Origin: Streptomyces davaonensis JCM 4913
GTDB taxonomy: Bacteria > Actinomycetota > Actinomycetes > Streptomycetales > Streptomycetaceae
Direction of reading: 5' to 3'
NCBI RefSeq assembly: GCF_000349325.1
Contig: NC_020504.1
Location: 5,614,053-5,678,052, forward strand
Length of the DNA: 64,000 nucleotides
Numbering within the stretch: position 1 is the first letter of the stretch; the number at the start of each line of letters is the position of its first letter. The notes beneath the pieces are model-generated. The model had not been told where the DNA came from. It did not search any database and was given only the letters and a program-made list of their open reading frames with translations. Below are positions 32,922 through 41,274 of the stretch, one piece after another. The translations under genes and the position numbers were made by a program.

Positions 32922-33485
32922 TCAGCACAGCGTCACCGCCAGCTGTGCCGTCGCACTCGCGCCGACCAGACGCGCCGCGGTGGTGCGCGGCACCGTGAGG
33001 ACGACCAACGCGCCACTGTCGACCGCGTCGTCCAGGGCCTCGGGCACCTTCGTCACCCGCACTCCGCGCGCGACCACGCGCGCGTCCCCGGCCGACGCCT
33101 CCTCGGCCGCGATGACGTCCACCCGGTCCCCCGGCCGCAGCAGCCGCACCGTCGCCCCGTCGGCGATCCGCACCGGCGCCGTCACCATCTCGACGGCGCG
33201 CCGCTCGCGTACCGGCTCGGTCGCCGGATGGCCGCGCGCCCGATCCGTGTCCCGGGGGCCTGCCGCCACCAGCGCGGCCGCCGTGACCGCCAGCCCCGCG
33301 GCGACGGCCCGCCGCCGATGCCGTACGAGTCGGCTCAGGGGGAACCGTCCGCCGCGCACCCGCACCGGTGCGAAGTGCGGCACCTCGCACGTCGGAGGCG
33401 CGTCCGTGCCGAGCGGGCGCGGAGGAGAGGAAGAGACGGACGAGGGTGAGAAGGGGGAAGGGGTCGGAGACGGACCGTAGGACAT
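32922..33485 (-). CDS. SAF-domain membrane protein (CpaB/RcpC-like)
   Basis: A 187-residue protein. A proline/serine-rich N-terminus is followed by a membrane helix near 58-76 (AVAAGLAVTAAALVAAG) and an SAF domain near 90-150 (VRIADGATVRLLRPGDRVDVIA), as in the Flp pilus assembly protein CpaB or antifreeze-like folds. The end VPRTTAARLVGASATAQL is typical of Streptomyces homologues. No other pilus gene is near, so a pilus role is not supported. ATG 33485 has only a weak ribosome site. It lies between mscL and mtnP on the same strand. Confidence 0.75.
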   Translation of the reverse strand: MSYGPSPTPSPFSPSSVSSSPPRPLGTDAPPTCEVPHFAPVRVRGGRFPLSRLVRHRRRAVAAGLAVTAAALVAAGPRDTDRARGHPATEPVRERRAVEMVTAPVRIADGATVRLLRPGDRVDVIAAEEASAGDARVVARGVRVTKVPEALDDAVDSGALVVLTVPRTTAARLVGASATAQLAVTLC

Positions 33486-33578
33486 GAGGAACCACCACCT
33501 GCCACGAGGGAACGGCTTGCGAGGCCCACGATGAGGCTTCGTGCCGCCGCCCGCTGAGGGCGGTGGAGGAGCAAGAGG

Positions 33579-33669
33579 TTGTGGACAACTCCCTCACCCG
33601 AACGGGAGGTTCCGCCCAGGAGAAGTGCCCTGTGAATCCACAGAGACCCGCGGATCCACAGAGGCCCGC
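33579..33669. promoter_or_regulatory. DnaA-box-like cluster and 16-base direct repeat
   Basis: TTGTGGACAA (33579-33588) contains TTGTCCACA, the preferred Streptomyces DnaA box, on the minus strand. Two copies of ATCCACAGAG(A/G)CCCGC follow at 33636-33651 and 33654-33669, each with a box-like TCCACA core. They sit in the 193-base gap between the SAF gene and mtnP. Confidence 0.45.
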
Positions 33670-33678
33670 TGTTCAGCC

Positions 33679-34512
33679 CTACGGCAGCTCGAACCCGGGG
33701 TCCATCCCGCCGAGCGCGGACGTGCACAGGCAGTCCCGCTCCTCGTTCGAGGGCAGCGCGGCCACCGCGTCGAACAGCACACCCCGCAGCCGGTCCACGT
33801 TCGCGGCGAACACCCGGAGCACCTCGTCGTGCGAGACGCCCTCGCCGGTCTCGGCGCCGGCGTCGAGGTCGGTGACCAGCGTCATCGACGTGTAGCAGAG
33901 CTCCAGTTCACGGGCGAGCGCCGCCTCGGGATGGCCGGTCATGCCCACCACCGACCAGCCCTGCGCCTGGTGCCACAACGATTCAGCACGGGTGGAGAAT
34001 CGCGGCCCCTCGATTACCACCAGCGTGCCGCCGTCCACGGGCTCCCAGTCCCGTCCGCGCGCCGCCTTCAGCGCGGCGGCCCGGCCTGCCGGGCAGTAGG
34101 GGTCGGCCAGCGACACATGCACCACGTTCGGAATGGCGCCGCCAGGCAGTGGCAGCCCGTCGAAATACGTCCCCGTCCGGGACTTCGTACGGTCGACCAG
34201 CTGATCCGGCACGAGCAGCGTGCCCGGACCGTACTCGGGGCGCAGACCGCCCACCGCGCACGGCCCCAGGACCTGGCGCACACCCAGCGAACGCAGCGCC
34301 CACAGGTTGGCCCGGTAGTTGATCCGGTGCGGCGGCAGATGGTGGCCGCGTCCGTGCCGGGGCAGGAAGGCGACCCGTCGGCCGGCGATCTCGCCGAGGA
34401 AGAGGGAGTCGCTCGGCGGTCCGTAGGGGGTGTCCACCTGGATCTCGGTCACGTCCTCGAGAAACGAGTAGAAGCCGGAGCCGCCGATTACACCGATCTC
34501 TGCGTTCGCCAT
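33679..34512 (-). CDS. mtnP: S-methyl-5'-thioadenosine phosphorylase
   Basis: A 277-residue purine-nucleoside-phosphorylase-fold enzyme that cleaves methylthioadenosine to adenine and methylthioribose 1-phosphate in the methionine salvage pathway. It opens IGVIGGSGFY, has the phosphate loop PRHGRGHHLPPHRINYRAN and the substrate motif IEGPRFSTRAES, with MTGHPEAALARE near residue 185. The family signature fits MTAP rather than PNP. ATG 34512 is preceded by TAGTGT 6 bases away, so it may be leaderless. The fmdB-like gene lies upstream on the same strand, with a hairpin between. Confidence 0.94.
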   Translation of the reverse strand: MANAEIGVIGGSGFYSFLEDVTEIQVDTPYGPPSDSLFLGEIAGRRVAFLPRHGRGHHLPPHRINYRANLWALRSLGVRQVLGPCAVGGLRPEYGPGTLLVPDQLVDRTKSRTGTYFDGLPLPGGAIPNVVHVSLADPYCPAGRAAALKAARGRDWEPVDGGTLVVIEGPRFSTRAESLWHQAQGWSVVGMTGHPEAALARELELCYTSMTLVTDLDAGAETGEGVSHDEVLRVFAANVDRLRGVLFDAVAALPSNEERDCLCTSALGGMDPGFELP

Positions 34513-34568
34513 GCGGTCACACTAGCTGGCGGCCCTTCGCCACCGAGAGGCCCTCCGGGAATACGAAG

Positions 34569-34596
34569 GACCCCGCCGTCCTACGTCGGCGGGGTC
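34569..34596. terminator. Terminator between fmdB-like gene and mtnP
   Basis: GACCCCGCCG and CGGCGGGGTC are perfect arms around 8 bases. It ends the fmdB-like transcript on the minus strand. Confidence 0.78.
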
Positions 34597-34610
34597 TCGT
34601 GAGAGAGGTG

Positions 34611-34907
34611 TTACGCGGCGGAGCTGCTGCTGGTCGAGGTGCCCGAGCTCGACGGCTTGGAGTCCGAGGAGGACGAGGAGGAGGACGTCGACGACTTGGA
34701 CGACGACGCCGGCGAGCTGCTCGAAGACGAGCCGCGGCTGTCGTTGCGGTAGAAGCCGGAGCCCTTGAAGACAATGCCGACCGCTGAGAACACCTTCTTC
34801 AGGCGGCCACCGCAGTTGGGGCACTCGGTCAGGGCGTCGTCGGTGAACTTCTGCACCGCCTCGAGGCCCTCGCCGCACTCGGTGCACTGGTACTGGTAGG
34901 TAGGCAC
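34611..34907 (-). CDS. FmdB-family zinc-ribbon protein with Ser-rich tail
   Basis: A 98-residue protein. The first 45 residues are the FmdB/CxxC_CxxC zinc ribbon: YQYQCTECGEGLEAVQKF and TECPNCGGRLKKVFS, with four zinc-binding cysteines. After FKGSGFYRNDSRG, residues 58-98 are almost only Ser with Lys, Asp and Thr. FmdB proteins have been proposed as regulators of amidase/formamidase genes, but the role is poorly known. GTG 34907 has AGGAGGAAG just upstream. A CIRCE element overlaps its leader, so it is probably HrcA-controlled and heat-inducible. Confidence 0.88.
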   Translation of the reverse strand: MPTYQYQCTECGEGLEAVQKFTDDALTECPNCGGRLKKVFSAVGIVFKGSGFYRNDSRGSSSSSSPASSSKSSTSSSSSSSDSKPSSSGTSTSSSSAA

Positions 34908-34918
34908 TTGTCTTCCTC

Positions 34919-34945
34919 CTGGCACTCTCACTCAATGAGTGCTAA
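34919..34945 (-). promoter_or_regulatory. CIRCE element (HrcA operator) in the leader of the FmdB-like gene
   Basis: On the minus strand TTAGCACTC, exactly 9 bases, then GAGTGCCAG. The consensus is TTAGCACTC-N9-GAGTGCTAA, so 16 of 18 arm bases match and spacing is exact. It ends 11 bases before the GTG start and abuts the ribosome site. Confidence 0.85.
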
Positions 34946-34975
34946 CGACGGTCCATAGTGACGTATTCCTTCGGA

Positions 34976-36268
34976 TCAGTCCACCGTGACCGGCACGCGG
35001 TGACCGACGCCACGTGCGACGGTACGGCTGCGAGGGCGTGCCGAGAGCCGCGAGCGCAGCGCCAGAAGCGTCGCCAGGGCGATCAGCGTGCCACCCATCG
35101 GCACGAGGAATCCGGCACCGTCCCAGAAGCGGTCCTCCAGCTGTCCGGCGACCGTGACGGCGGCCGCCTGGCCGAGCGCGACCGCGCCGGTCAGCCAGGT
35201 GAAGGCCTCGGTGCGGGCGCCGGCCGGGACCAGGTTCTCCACCAGCGTGTAGCCGGTGATCAGCGCGGGCGCGATGCTCATGCCGACGAGGAGCCCGAGA
35301 CCGGCGAGGACCAGCACCGAGTGCGCGGCCCACAGTCCGGACGCGGCCAGTGCGAGGGCCACGTAGCCGAGGACGAGGCGCCGCTGAGGGGCGATCTTCC
35401 ACGCGATGGCGCCGCACGCTATGCCGGAGAGCATGTTGCCCGCGGCGAAGACGCCGTACAGGACGCCGTTCAGGCCGGGCTCGCCGATGGACTCGGTGAA
35501 GGCGGCCAGCGACACCTGCATGCCGCCGAAGACCGATCCGATTCCCAGGAAGGTCACGATCAGTACGCGCACCCCGGGGACCCGCAGTGCCGAAGCGTGC
35601 CTCACGCGTGCGTGCCCATCGACCGTGACCGAGGGCTGGGTGCTCTTCTGCGCGGCGAACAGCAGACCGCCGACCAACGTAAGAGCGGCCTCCGTGACCA
35701 GGCCCGCGGCCGGGTCGACAGCCGTGCACAGCGCGGTGGCGAGCAGCGGGCCGACGACGAAGGTCAGCTCGTCGGTGACGGACTCGAAGGCCGCGGCGGT
35801 GGTCATCAGGGGCGAGTCCTGGAGCTTCACGCCCCAGCGGGCGCGGACCATGGGACCGACCTGCGGAACCGAGGCGCCCGTGGGCACGGCCGCCGCGAAC
35901 AGCGCCCACAGGGGAGCGTCCGCGAGCGCGAGCGCCGTCAGGGTCAGACCCGCGAGCGTGTGCACCAGAACGCCGGGGATCAGAACGGTGCGCTGCCCGT
36001 ACCGGTCGGCAAGGCGCCCGCTGTACGGCGCGAACAGCGCCATCGAGACGCCGGTGACGGCCGCGGCGGCGCCCGCGGCGCCGTACGAGCCGGTGGTGTG
36101 CTGCACGAGCAGCACGATGGAAATGGTGAGCATCGCGAACGGCTGGCGCGCCGCGAAGCCGGGGAGCAGGAACGTCCAGACGCCGCGGGTGCGCAGCAGC
36201 TGTCCGTATCCCGGGCGGGAGGAGGCCGGCGAGGTCTTCGACGGCTCGGTGGTGACCGTGGACTCCAC
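34976..36268 (-). CDS. MFS transporter, 12 membrane helices
   Basis: A 430-residue major-facilitator protein. Motif A is SGRLADRYGQRTVL after the second helix, and about twelve hydrophobic segments are visible, with a longer central loop near residues 200-235 (AAQKSTQPSVTVDGHARVRH). The family resembles uncharacterised exporters of the arabinose/drug efflux type. GTG 36268 with GAAAGG upstream is chosen over starts further out in an Arg-rich unconserved stretch. It stands alone, downstream of the antiporter gene on the same strand. Substrate unknown. Confidence 0.88.
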   Translation of the reverse strand: MESTVTTEPSKTSPASSRPGYGQLLRTRGVWTFLLPGFAARQPFAMLTISIVLLVQHTTGSYGAAGAAAAVTGVSMALFAPYSGRLADRYGQRTVLIPGVLVHTLAGLTLTALALADAPLWALFAAAVPTGASVPQVGPMVRARWGVKLQDSPLMTTAAAFESVTDELTFVVGPLLATALCTAVDPAAGLVTEAALTLVGGLLFAAQKSTQPSVTVDGHARVRHASALRVPGVRVLIVTFLGIGSVFGGMQVSLAAFTESIGEPGLNGVLYGVFAAGNMLSGIACGAIAWKIAPQRRLVLGYVALALAASGLWAAHSVLVLAGLGLLVGMSIAPALITGYTLVENLVPAGARTEAFTWLTGAVALGQAAAVTVAGQLEDRFWDGAGFLVPMGGTLIALATLLALRSRLSARPRSRTVARGVGHRVPVTVD

Positions 36269-36617
36269 GGCCCGTGCCTTTCTGCCACCTGGTAGCGCGC
36301 CCTGTGCGGGGGGCGCCGAGAGCTGTCCTCTTGCGCGGAACTGCGGTAGATACCGGCGCCTACGTCGGAGAGCGTCCCGGCCGCCATACGGTCGCGCCAG
36401 CTCTGCGTCAGGCAGAGTTGGTTCGATCAAAGTGCGCCTTCATCGTACAGGGATCAACGGCTGGTGCGCCTGTGAAAACGAGCACCACGGCTCCGGAGTG
36501 CCTGTGAATGAATGGGGTGTGAACGGTACGAAACGCACCCTTAATAACGCGGTGCGCTGTGACTGCTGCGCGTCGGCCCGGAAAGGGGCGCGCGGCTCGG
36601 CTCGCGCGTCGTCGCGC
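36269..36617. other. Gene-free stretch with a direct repeat, upstream of the MFS gene
   Basis: No gene is supported. GTGCGCCTGTGAA and GAGTGCCTGTGAA recur about 27 bases apart near 36464-36505 and may bind a regulator of the MFS gene. Base composition is less GC-rich near 36530-36550 (AATAACG). Confidence 0.45.
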
Positions 36618-38186
36618 TCAGCGCCCCGTGCGAGCCCCCGGCCCCGCCCCCGCGCCGCCCTCGTCTCCATTCGACCCCAGCCACCCGGCCAGCTTGCCCC
36701 CACGCCCCACGGCCCGCAGCCGCCGTTCCGCGGCGTCCCGCACCGGATCCGTCGCGACCACGAGCAGCTCGTCCCCACGTCGCAGCACCGTCGTCGGCAG
36801 CGGCACGAACGAGGTTCCGTCCCGCACGACCAGAGTGACGGCGGAGCCGGCGGGCAGCCGGAGCTCGTTGATCTCGACGCCGTGCATCTTCGAGCCCTTG
36901 GGGATCACGACCGACAGCAGGTGCCCCCGCAGCCGCTCCAGCGGTGCCGACTCGATGCCGAGGTCGGAGGCCGCCTCCGCGTCCTCGCCGAGCTTCAGCG
37001 TGCGGGCGAGCCAGGGCAGCGTCGGCCCCTGGACGAGGGTGTAGACGACGACCAGGACGAAGACGACGTTGAAGATCCGGCGGCTGTCCTGGACGCCACC
37101 GACCATGGGGATCGTGGCCAGAATGATGGGGACGGCGCCGCGCAGACCGGCCCAGGACATCAGGGTCTGTTCCTGCCATGGCACCCGGAACGGCGTCAGG
37201 CAGAGCACGACACTGAGCGGGCGGGCGATCATCGTCAGCGCCAGGCCGATGACGAGCGCGGGCAGGATGTCGTCGCCCAGTTCGTGCGGGGTGACGAGAA
37301 GGCCGAGCAGGACGAACATGCCGATCTGGGCCAGCCAGCCGAGTCCTTCGGCGAAGCCGCGCGTGGCCGGCCAGTGGGGCAGCTTGGCATTGCCCATCAC
37401 CATGGACGCGAGGTAGACCGCCAGGAAGCCACTGCCGTGGGCCAGGGCGCCGGCCGCGTAGGCGACGACGGCGATGGCCATGACGGCGATGGGATAAAGG
37501 CCGGAGGCGGGCAGTGCCACGTGCCGCAGGCCCCAGGAGCCCAGCCAGCCCACCGCGAGGCCGATGGCGACGCCGATGGCCAGTTCCAGCAGTATCTCGG
37601 CCACCAGCACGTACCAGTGCTCGATGGGGCCGGTGTGCGAGAAGGCGACCACCAGGATGACCACGGGGGCGTCGTTGAAGCCGGACTCCGCCTCCATCGT
37701 GCCCTTCACGCGCGCGGGGAGGGGGATTTTCCGCAGCACGGAGAAGACCGCGGCGGCATCGGTGGAGGACACCACCGCGCCGATGATCAGTGCCTGACGC
37801 CACTCAAGGCCCGTCAGGTAGTGCGCCGCGCACGCCGTGACACCCACGCTCGCCGCGACGCCCACCAGTGCCAGCGCGGTGGCGGCGGGAAGGGCCGGTT
37901 CGATCTCTTTCCACTTCGTGCTCAGACCGCCCTCGGCGAGGATCACGACCAGGGCCGCGTACCCGATGACCTGCGTCAGCTCGGCGTTGTCGAACTTGAT
38001 GTCGCCGATGCCGTCCTGGCCCATGAGGACGCCGATGCCGAGGTACACGAGCAGGCTGGGGAGCCCGCTGCGCGAGGAGATCCGGACCGCGGCGACGGCG
38101 ACGAGCAGGACGAGCGAGCAGACGAGCAGGAGCTGATTGAGGTCGTGGACAGTCAGCGGCCGTTCCCTTCCCTGGCTCACGGGCAC
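36618..38186 (-). CDS. K+/H+ (or Na+/H+) antiporter, CPA1/NhaP2 type with TrkA-C domain
   Basis: A 522-residue membrane antiporter with about twelve helices. Conserved parts are LVVILAEGGLSTKW, VVSSTDAAAVFSVL, ESGFNDAPVVILV (the ion-binding ND pair) and MSWAGLRGAVPIILA. A C-terminal RCK_C/TrkA-C domain near residues 400-490 (LPAGSAVTLVVRDGTSFVPL) is typical of CvrA/NhaP2 potassium/proton antiporters. The start is uncertain: GTG 38186 or, with GGGAAGGGAA upstream, CTG at 38156 giving LTVHDLNQLLLV. It probably handles osmotic or pH homeostasis; c-di-AMP or nucleotide control through RCK_C is possible. Confidence 0.9.
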   Translation of the reverse strand: MPVSQGRERPLTVHDLNQLLLVCSLVLLVAVAAVRISSRSGLPSLLVYLGIGVLMGQDGIGDIKFDNAELTQVIGYAALVVILAEGGLSTKWKEIEPALPAATALALVGVAASVGVTACAAHYLTGLEWRQALIIGAVVSSTDAAAVFSVLRKIPLPARVKGTMEAESGFNDAPVVILVVAFSHTGPIEHWYVLVAEILLELAIGVAIGLAVGWLGSWGLRHVALPASGLYPIAVMAIAVVAYAAGALAHGSGFLAVYLASMVMGNAKLPHWPATRGFAEGLGWLAQIGMFVLLGLLVTPHELGDDILPALVIGLALTMIARPLSVVLCLTPFRVPWQEQTLMSWAGLRGAVPIILATIPMVGGVQDSRRIFNVVFVLVVVYTLVQGPTLPWLARTLKLGEDAEAASDLGIESAPLERLRGHLLSVVIPKGSKMHGVEINELRLPAGSAVTLVVRDGTSFVPLPTTVLRRGDELLVVATDPVRDAAERRLRAVGRGGKLAGWLGSNGDEGGAGAGPGARTGR

Positions 38187-38414
38187 GCGCGCGTGAGCTC
38201 ACGTACATAGGACACGAAGTGGTGGAACTTCGTACCCAACTACTTCGTTACCTTACCTAACTCTTGACGATTTCTTGACGCTCGGCCGGGCATGATCGAA
38301 CGCTCGTGCGCGCGGGTTCCCTACTCCGCGTCAAGTGGCACCTGGCCCTGCGCCTATGGTTGCTCCAGCACTCCAGGACCGCCTGCCGCTCGCGTTAGGA
38401 CAGCAAGGACAGCG

Positions 38415-41204
38415 ATGCCCCCCAACACCACCGCCTCTACGGGTCAGCAGCCCGGCAAGTCCGGCAGGAAGAAGGGGCGCAGAGCCCGCCTGATCGTCAT
38501 CGTCCTCGTGCTGGCCATCATCGGAGGCGTCGCGTACGGGGCCTACTGGTCCATCAGCACCGTCCGCGCGTCCTTCCCGCAGACGACGGGATCGATCACG
38601 ATCGACGGTCTGTCGGGCCCGGTCGACGTGAAGCGCGACGGCTACGGCATCCCGCAGATCTACGCCTCCTCCGACGAGGACCTGTTCATGGCGCAGGGCT
38701 ACGTCCAGGCCCAGGACCGGTTCTACGAGATGGACGTGCGCCGTCACATGACCTCCGGGCGCCTGTCGGAGATGTTCGGCAAGGGCCAGGTCGACAACGA
38801 CGAGTTCCTGCGCACCCTGGGCTGGGACCGGATCGCCAAGGAGGAGTACGACAGCAAGCTGTCGGACGACACCAAGAAGTACCTCCAGGCCTATGCCAAG
38901 GGCGTGAACGCCTACCTGGAGGGCAAGTCGGGCGAGGAGCTCTCCCTGGAGTACGCCGCCCTCGGTTTCGCCAACGACTACAAGCCCGCGGAGTGGACCC
39001 CGGTCGACTCCGTGGCGTGGCTGAAGGCGATGGCCTGGGACCTGCGCGGCAACATGGAGGACGAGATCGACCGCGCCCTGATGACCAGTCGTCTGGGCCC
39101 GAAGCAGATCGATGACCTCTACCCGCAGTACCCGTACGACCGCAACAAGGCGATCGTCCAGGAGGGCCAGTACGACGAGCTCACCGAGACGTTCGAGCAG
39201 GGCGGCGCCACTTCCACCGGCGGCGCTTCCGCCGACGGCACCGCGACGGGCGGAACGTCCACCGGAGGCACTTCCACGGCCGGAACGTCCACGGACGGCG
39301 CCACGGGCCTCCAGAGCCAGCTCTCGGGCCTCTACGGCGTCCTGGAGGACCTCCCGACGGCCGTCGGCGTGAACGGCAACGGCATCGGCTCCAACTCCTG
39401 GGTCGTCTCCGGCGATCACACCATCACCGGCAAGCCCCTGCTGGCCAACGACCCGCACCTGTCGGCCTCGTTGCCGTCCGTCTGGTACCAGATGGGCCTG
39501 CACTGCCGCAGCGTCTCGGACAAGTGCCAGTACGACGTCGCGGGCTATACGTTTGCGGGCATGCCCGGTGTGATCATCGGTCACAACAAGAACATCTCCT
39601 GGGGCATGACCAACTCCGGTGTCGACGTCACCGACCTCTACCTGGAGAAGCTCACCGGCAGCGGCTACCAGTACGACGGCAAGGTCAAGCCGTTCACCAC
39701 GCGCGAGGAGACCATCAAGGTCGCCGGCGGCGAGTCCAAGACGATCGTCGTCCGCGAGACGAACAACGGCCCCTTGCTCTCCGACCGCAACGACGAATTG
39801 GTGAAGGTCGGCAAGAAGGCCGAGGTCGACACCTCCGCACCCGACCGCGGTGACGGCTACGGCATCTCCCTGCGCTGGACCGCCCTGGACCCGGGCACCT
39901 CCATGGACGCCGTCTTCGCCATGGACAAGGCCGCGAACTGGGACGACTTCCGCGACGCGGCCGCCCTGTTCGACGTGCCCTCGCAGAACCTGATCTACGC
40001 CGACACCGAGAGCCACATCGGCTACACCCTCCCCGGAAAGATCCCCACGCGCGCGCAGGGCGTCGACGGGTCGATCCCGCAGCCCGGCTGGAACTCCAAG
40101 TACCGCTGGACCGGCTACATCCCGCAGAACAAGCTGCCCTTCGAGTTCGATCCCGCGCGGGGCTACATCGTCACCGCCAACCAGGCCGTGATCGACGAGG
40201 ACAAGTACCCCTACACGCTCACCGAGGACTGGGGTTACGGCACGCGCAGCCAGCGCATCACCGACCTGATCAAGTCGAAGATCGACGACGGCGGCAAGAT
40301 CTCCACCGACGACATGCGCCAGATGCAGCTCGACAACAGCAGTGAGATCGCCAAGCTGCTGGTGCCGAAGCTGTTGAAGATCGACATCGACGACCCGGAC
40401 GTCCGCGAGGCGCAGAAGCTTCTGGAGGGCTGGGACTACACCCAGGACGCCGACTCGGCGGCCGCCGCCTACTTCAACTCGGTCTGGCGCAACATCCTCA
40501 AGCTCTCCTTCGGCAACAAGCTGCCCAAGGAGCTGCGGGTCAAGGGCCAGTGCCTGTGGGTCGACCCGATCAACACCACCGGTCCCGCGGACGAAGTCGA
40601 GAAGGTTCGCGAGTGCGGTCAGCGCGACGCCGACCAGGCGCAGCCCGACGGCGGCGACCGCTGGTTCGAAGTCGTGCGCAACCTCATGGACGACGAGGAC
40701 AGCGACTGGTGGCAGACGCCCAAGTCGGGCACCCGCCCGGCCGCCGACAACCGTGACGAGCTGTTCGAGCGCGCCCTGATCGACGCCCGCTGGGAGCTGA
40801 CCGCGAAGCTCGGCAAGGACATCGACACCTGGAGCTGGGGCCGGCTGCACCGCCTGTTCCTGAAGAACCAGACCCTCGGCACCGAAGGCCCCGGTTTCCT
40901 CCAGTACGTCCTCAACCGCGGCCCCTGGAAGCTCAGCGGCGGCGAGGCGACGGTCAACGCCACCGGCTGGAACGCCGCCGGCGGCTACGGCGTCATCTGG
41001 GTGCCGTCGATGCGGATGGTCGTGAACCTCGGCGACCTCGACAAGTCGAAATGGATCAACCTGACGGGCGCCTCCGGGCACGCCTACAACGCCCACTACA
41101 CCGACCAGACCGACAAGTGGGCCGACGGCGAGCTGCTCGACTGGTCCTTCACCAAGGACGCGGTCGAGGAGAGCACGAGCGACACACTGGTGCTTCAGCC
41201 CTGA
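38415..41204 (+). CDS. Membrane-anchored penicillin-acylase-family Ntn hydrolase
   Basis: A 929-residue exported enzyme. A cytoplasmic Lys-rich start and a membrane helix near residues 25-47 (LIVIVLVLAIIGGVAYGAYW) anchor it outside the membrane. The alpha chain begins DGLSGPVDVKRDGYGIPQIY. A Gly/Ser/Thr-rich linker near 261-296 precedes the processing site, after which Ser326 in GIGSNSWVVSG becomes the N-terminal nucleophile of the beta chain. Beta-chain landmarks are NDPHLSASLPSVWYQ and GMTNSGVDVTDLY. Relatives hydrolyse penicillins, acyl-homoserine lactones or other amides; the natural substrate is unknown. AAGGAC precedes ATG 38415. It is single-gene, with a very strong terminator. Confidence 0.92.
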   Translation: MPPNTTASTGQQPGKSGRKKGRRARLIVIVLVLAIIGGVAYGAYWSISTVRASFPQTTGSITIDGLSGPVDVKRDGYGIPQIYASSDEDLFMAQGYVQAQDRFYEMDVRRHMTSGRLSEMFGKGQVDNDEFLRTLGWDRIAKEEYDSKLSDDTKKYLQAYAKGVNAYLEGKSGEELSLEYAALGFANDYKPAEWTPVDSVAWLKAMAWDLRGNMEDEIDRALMTSRLGPKQIDDLYPQYPYDRNKAIVQEGQYDELTETFEQGGATSTGGASADGTATGGTSTGGTSTAGTSTDGATGLQSQLSGLYGVLEDLPTAVGVNGNGIGSNSWVVSGDHTITGKPLLANDPHLSASLPSVWYQMGLHCRSVSDKCQYDVAGYTFAGMPGVIIGHNKNISWGMTNSGVDVTDLYLEKLTGSGYQYDGKVKPFTTREETIKVAGGESKTIVVRETNNGPLLSDRNDELVKVGKKAEVDTSAPDRGDGYGISLRWTALDPGTSMDAVFAMDKAANWDDFRDAAALFDVPSQNLIYADTESHIGYTLPGKIPTRAQGVDGSIPQPGWNSKYRWTGYIPQNKLPFEFDPARGYIVTANQAVIDEDKYPYTLTEDWGYGTRSQRITDLIKSKIDDGGKISTDDMRQMQLDNSSEIAKLLVPKLLKIDIDDPDVREAQKLLEGWDYTQDADSAAAAYFNSVWRNILKLSFGNKLPKELRVKGQCLWVDPINTTGPADEVEKVRECGQRDADQAQPDGGDRWFEVVRNLMDDEDSDWWQTPKSGTRPAADNRDELFERALIDARWELTAKLGKDIDTWSWGRLHRLFLKNQTLGTEGPGFLQYVLNRGPWKLSGGEATVNATGWNAAGGYGVIWVPSMRMVVNLGDLDKSKWINLTGASGHAYNAHYTDQTDKWADGELLDWSFTKDAVEESTSDTLVLQP

Positions 41205-41222
41205 GCCACTGACGGCGCGACG

Positions 41223-41262
41223 ACGAAGGGGCCCTCCACGCACGCGTGGAGGGCCCCTTCGT
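41223..41262. terminator. Very strong bidirectional terminator
   Basis: An 18-base perfect stem with a 4-base loop (CACG) lies between the acylase gene and the convergent cyclo-ligase gene. Confidence 0.9.
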
Positions 41263-41274
41263 ATGCGGCGAGGC

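Noticed and set aside
28657..33597. Very long minus-strand open frame continuing upstream of the LtrA-like gene
   Set aside because: It lies antisense to pflB and pflA in the codon-biased third-position frame. Its translation is low-complexity, and the LtrA family begins at 28656.
39205..39310. Repeat array near 39.2 kb
   Set aside because: It codes for the GTST-type linker of the acylase in frame and is not a free-standing repeat.
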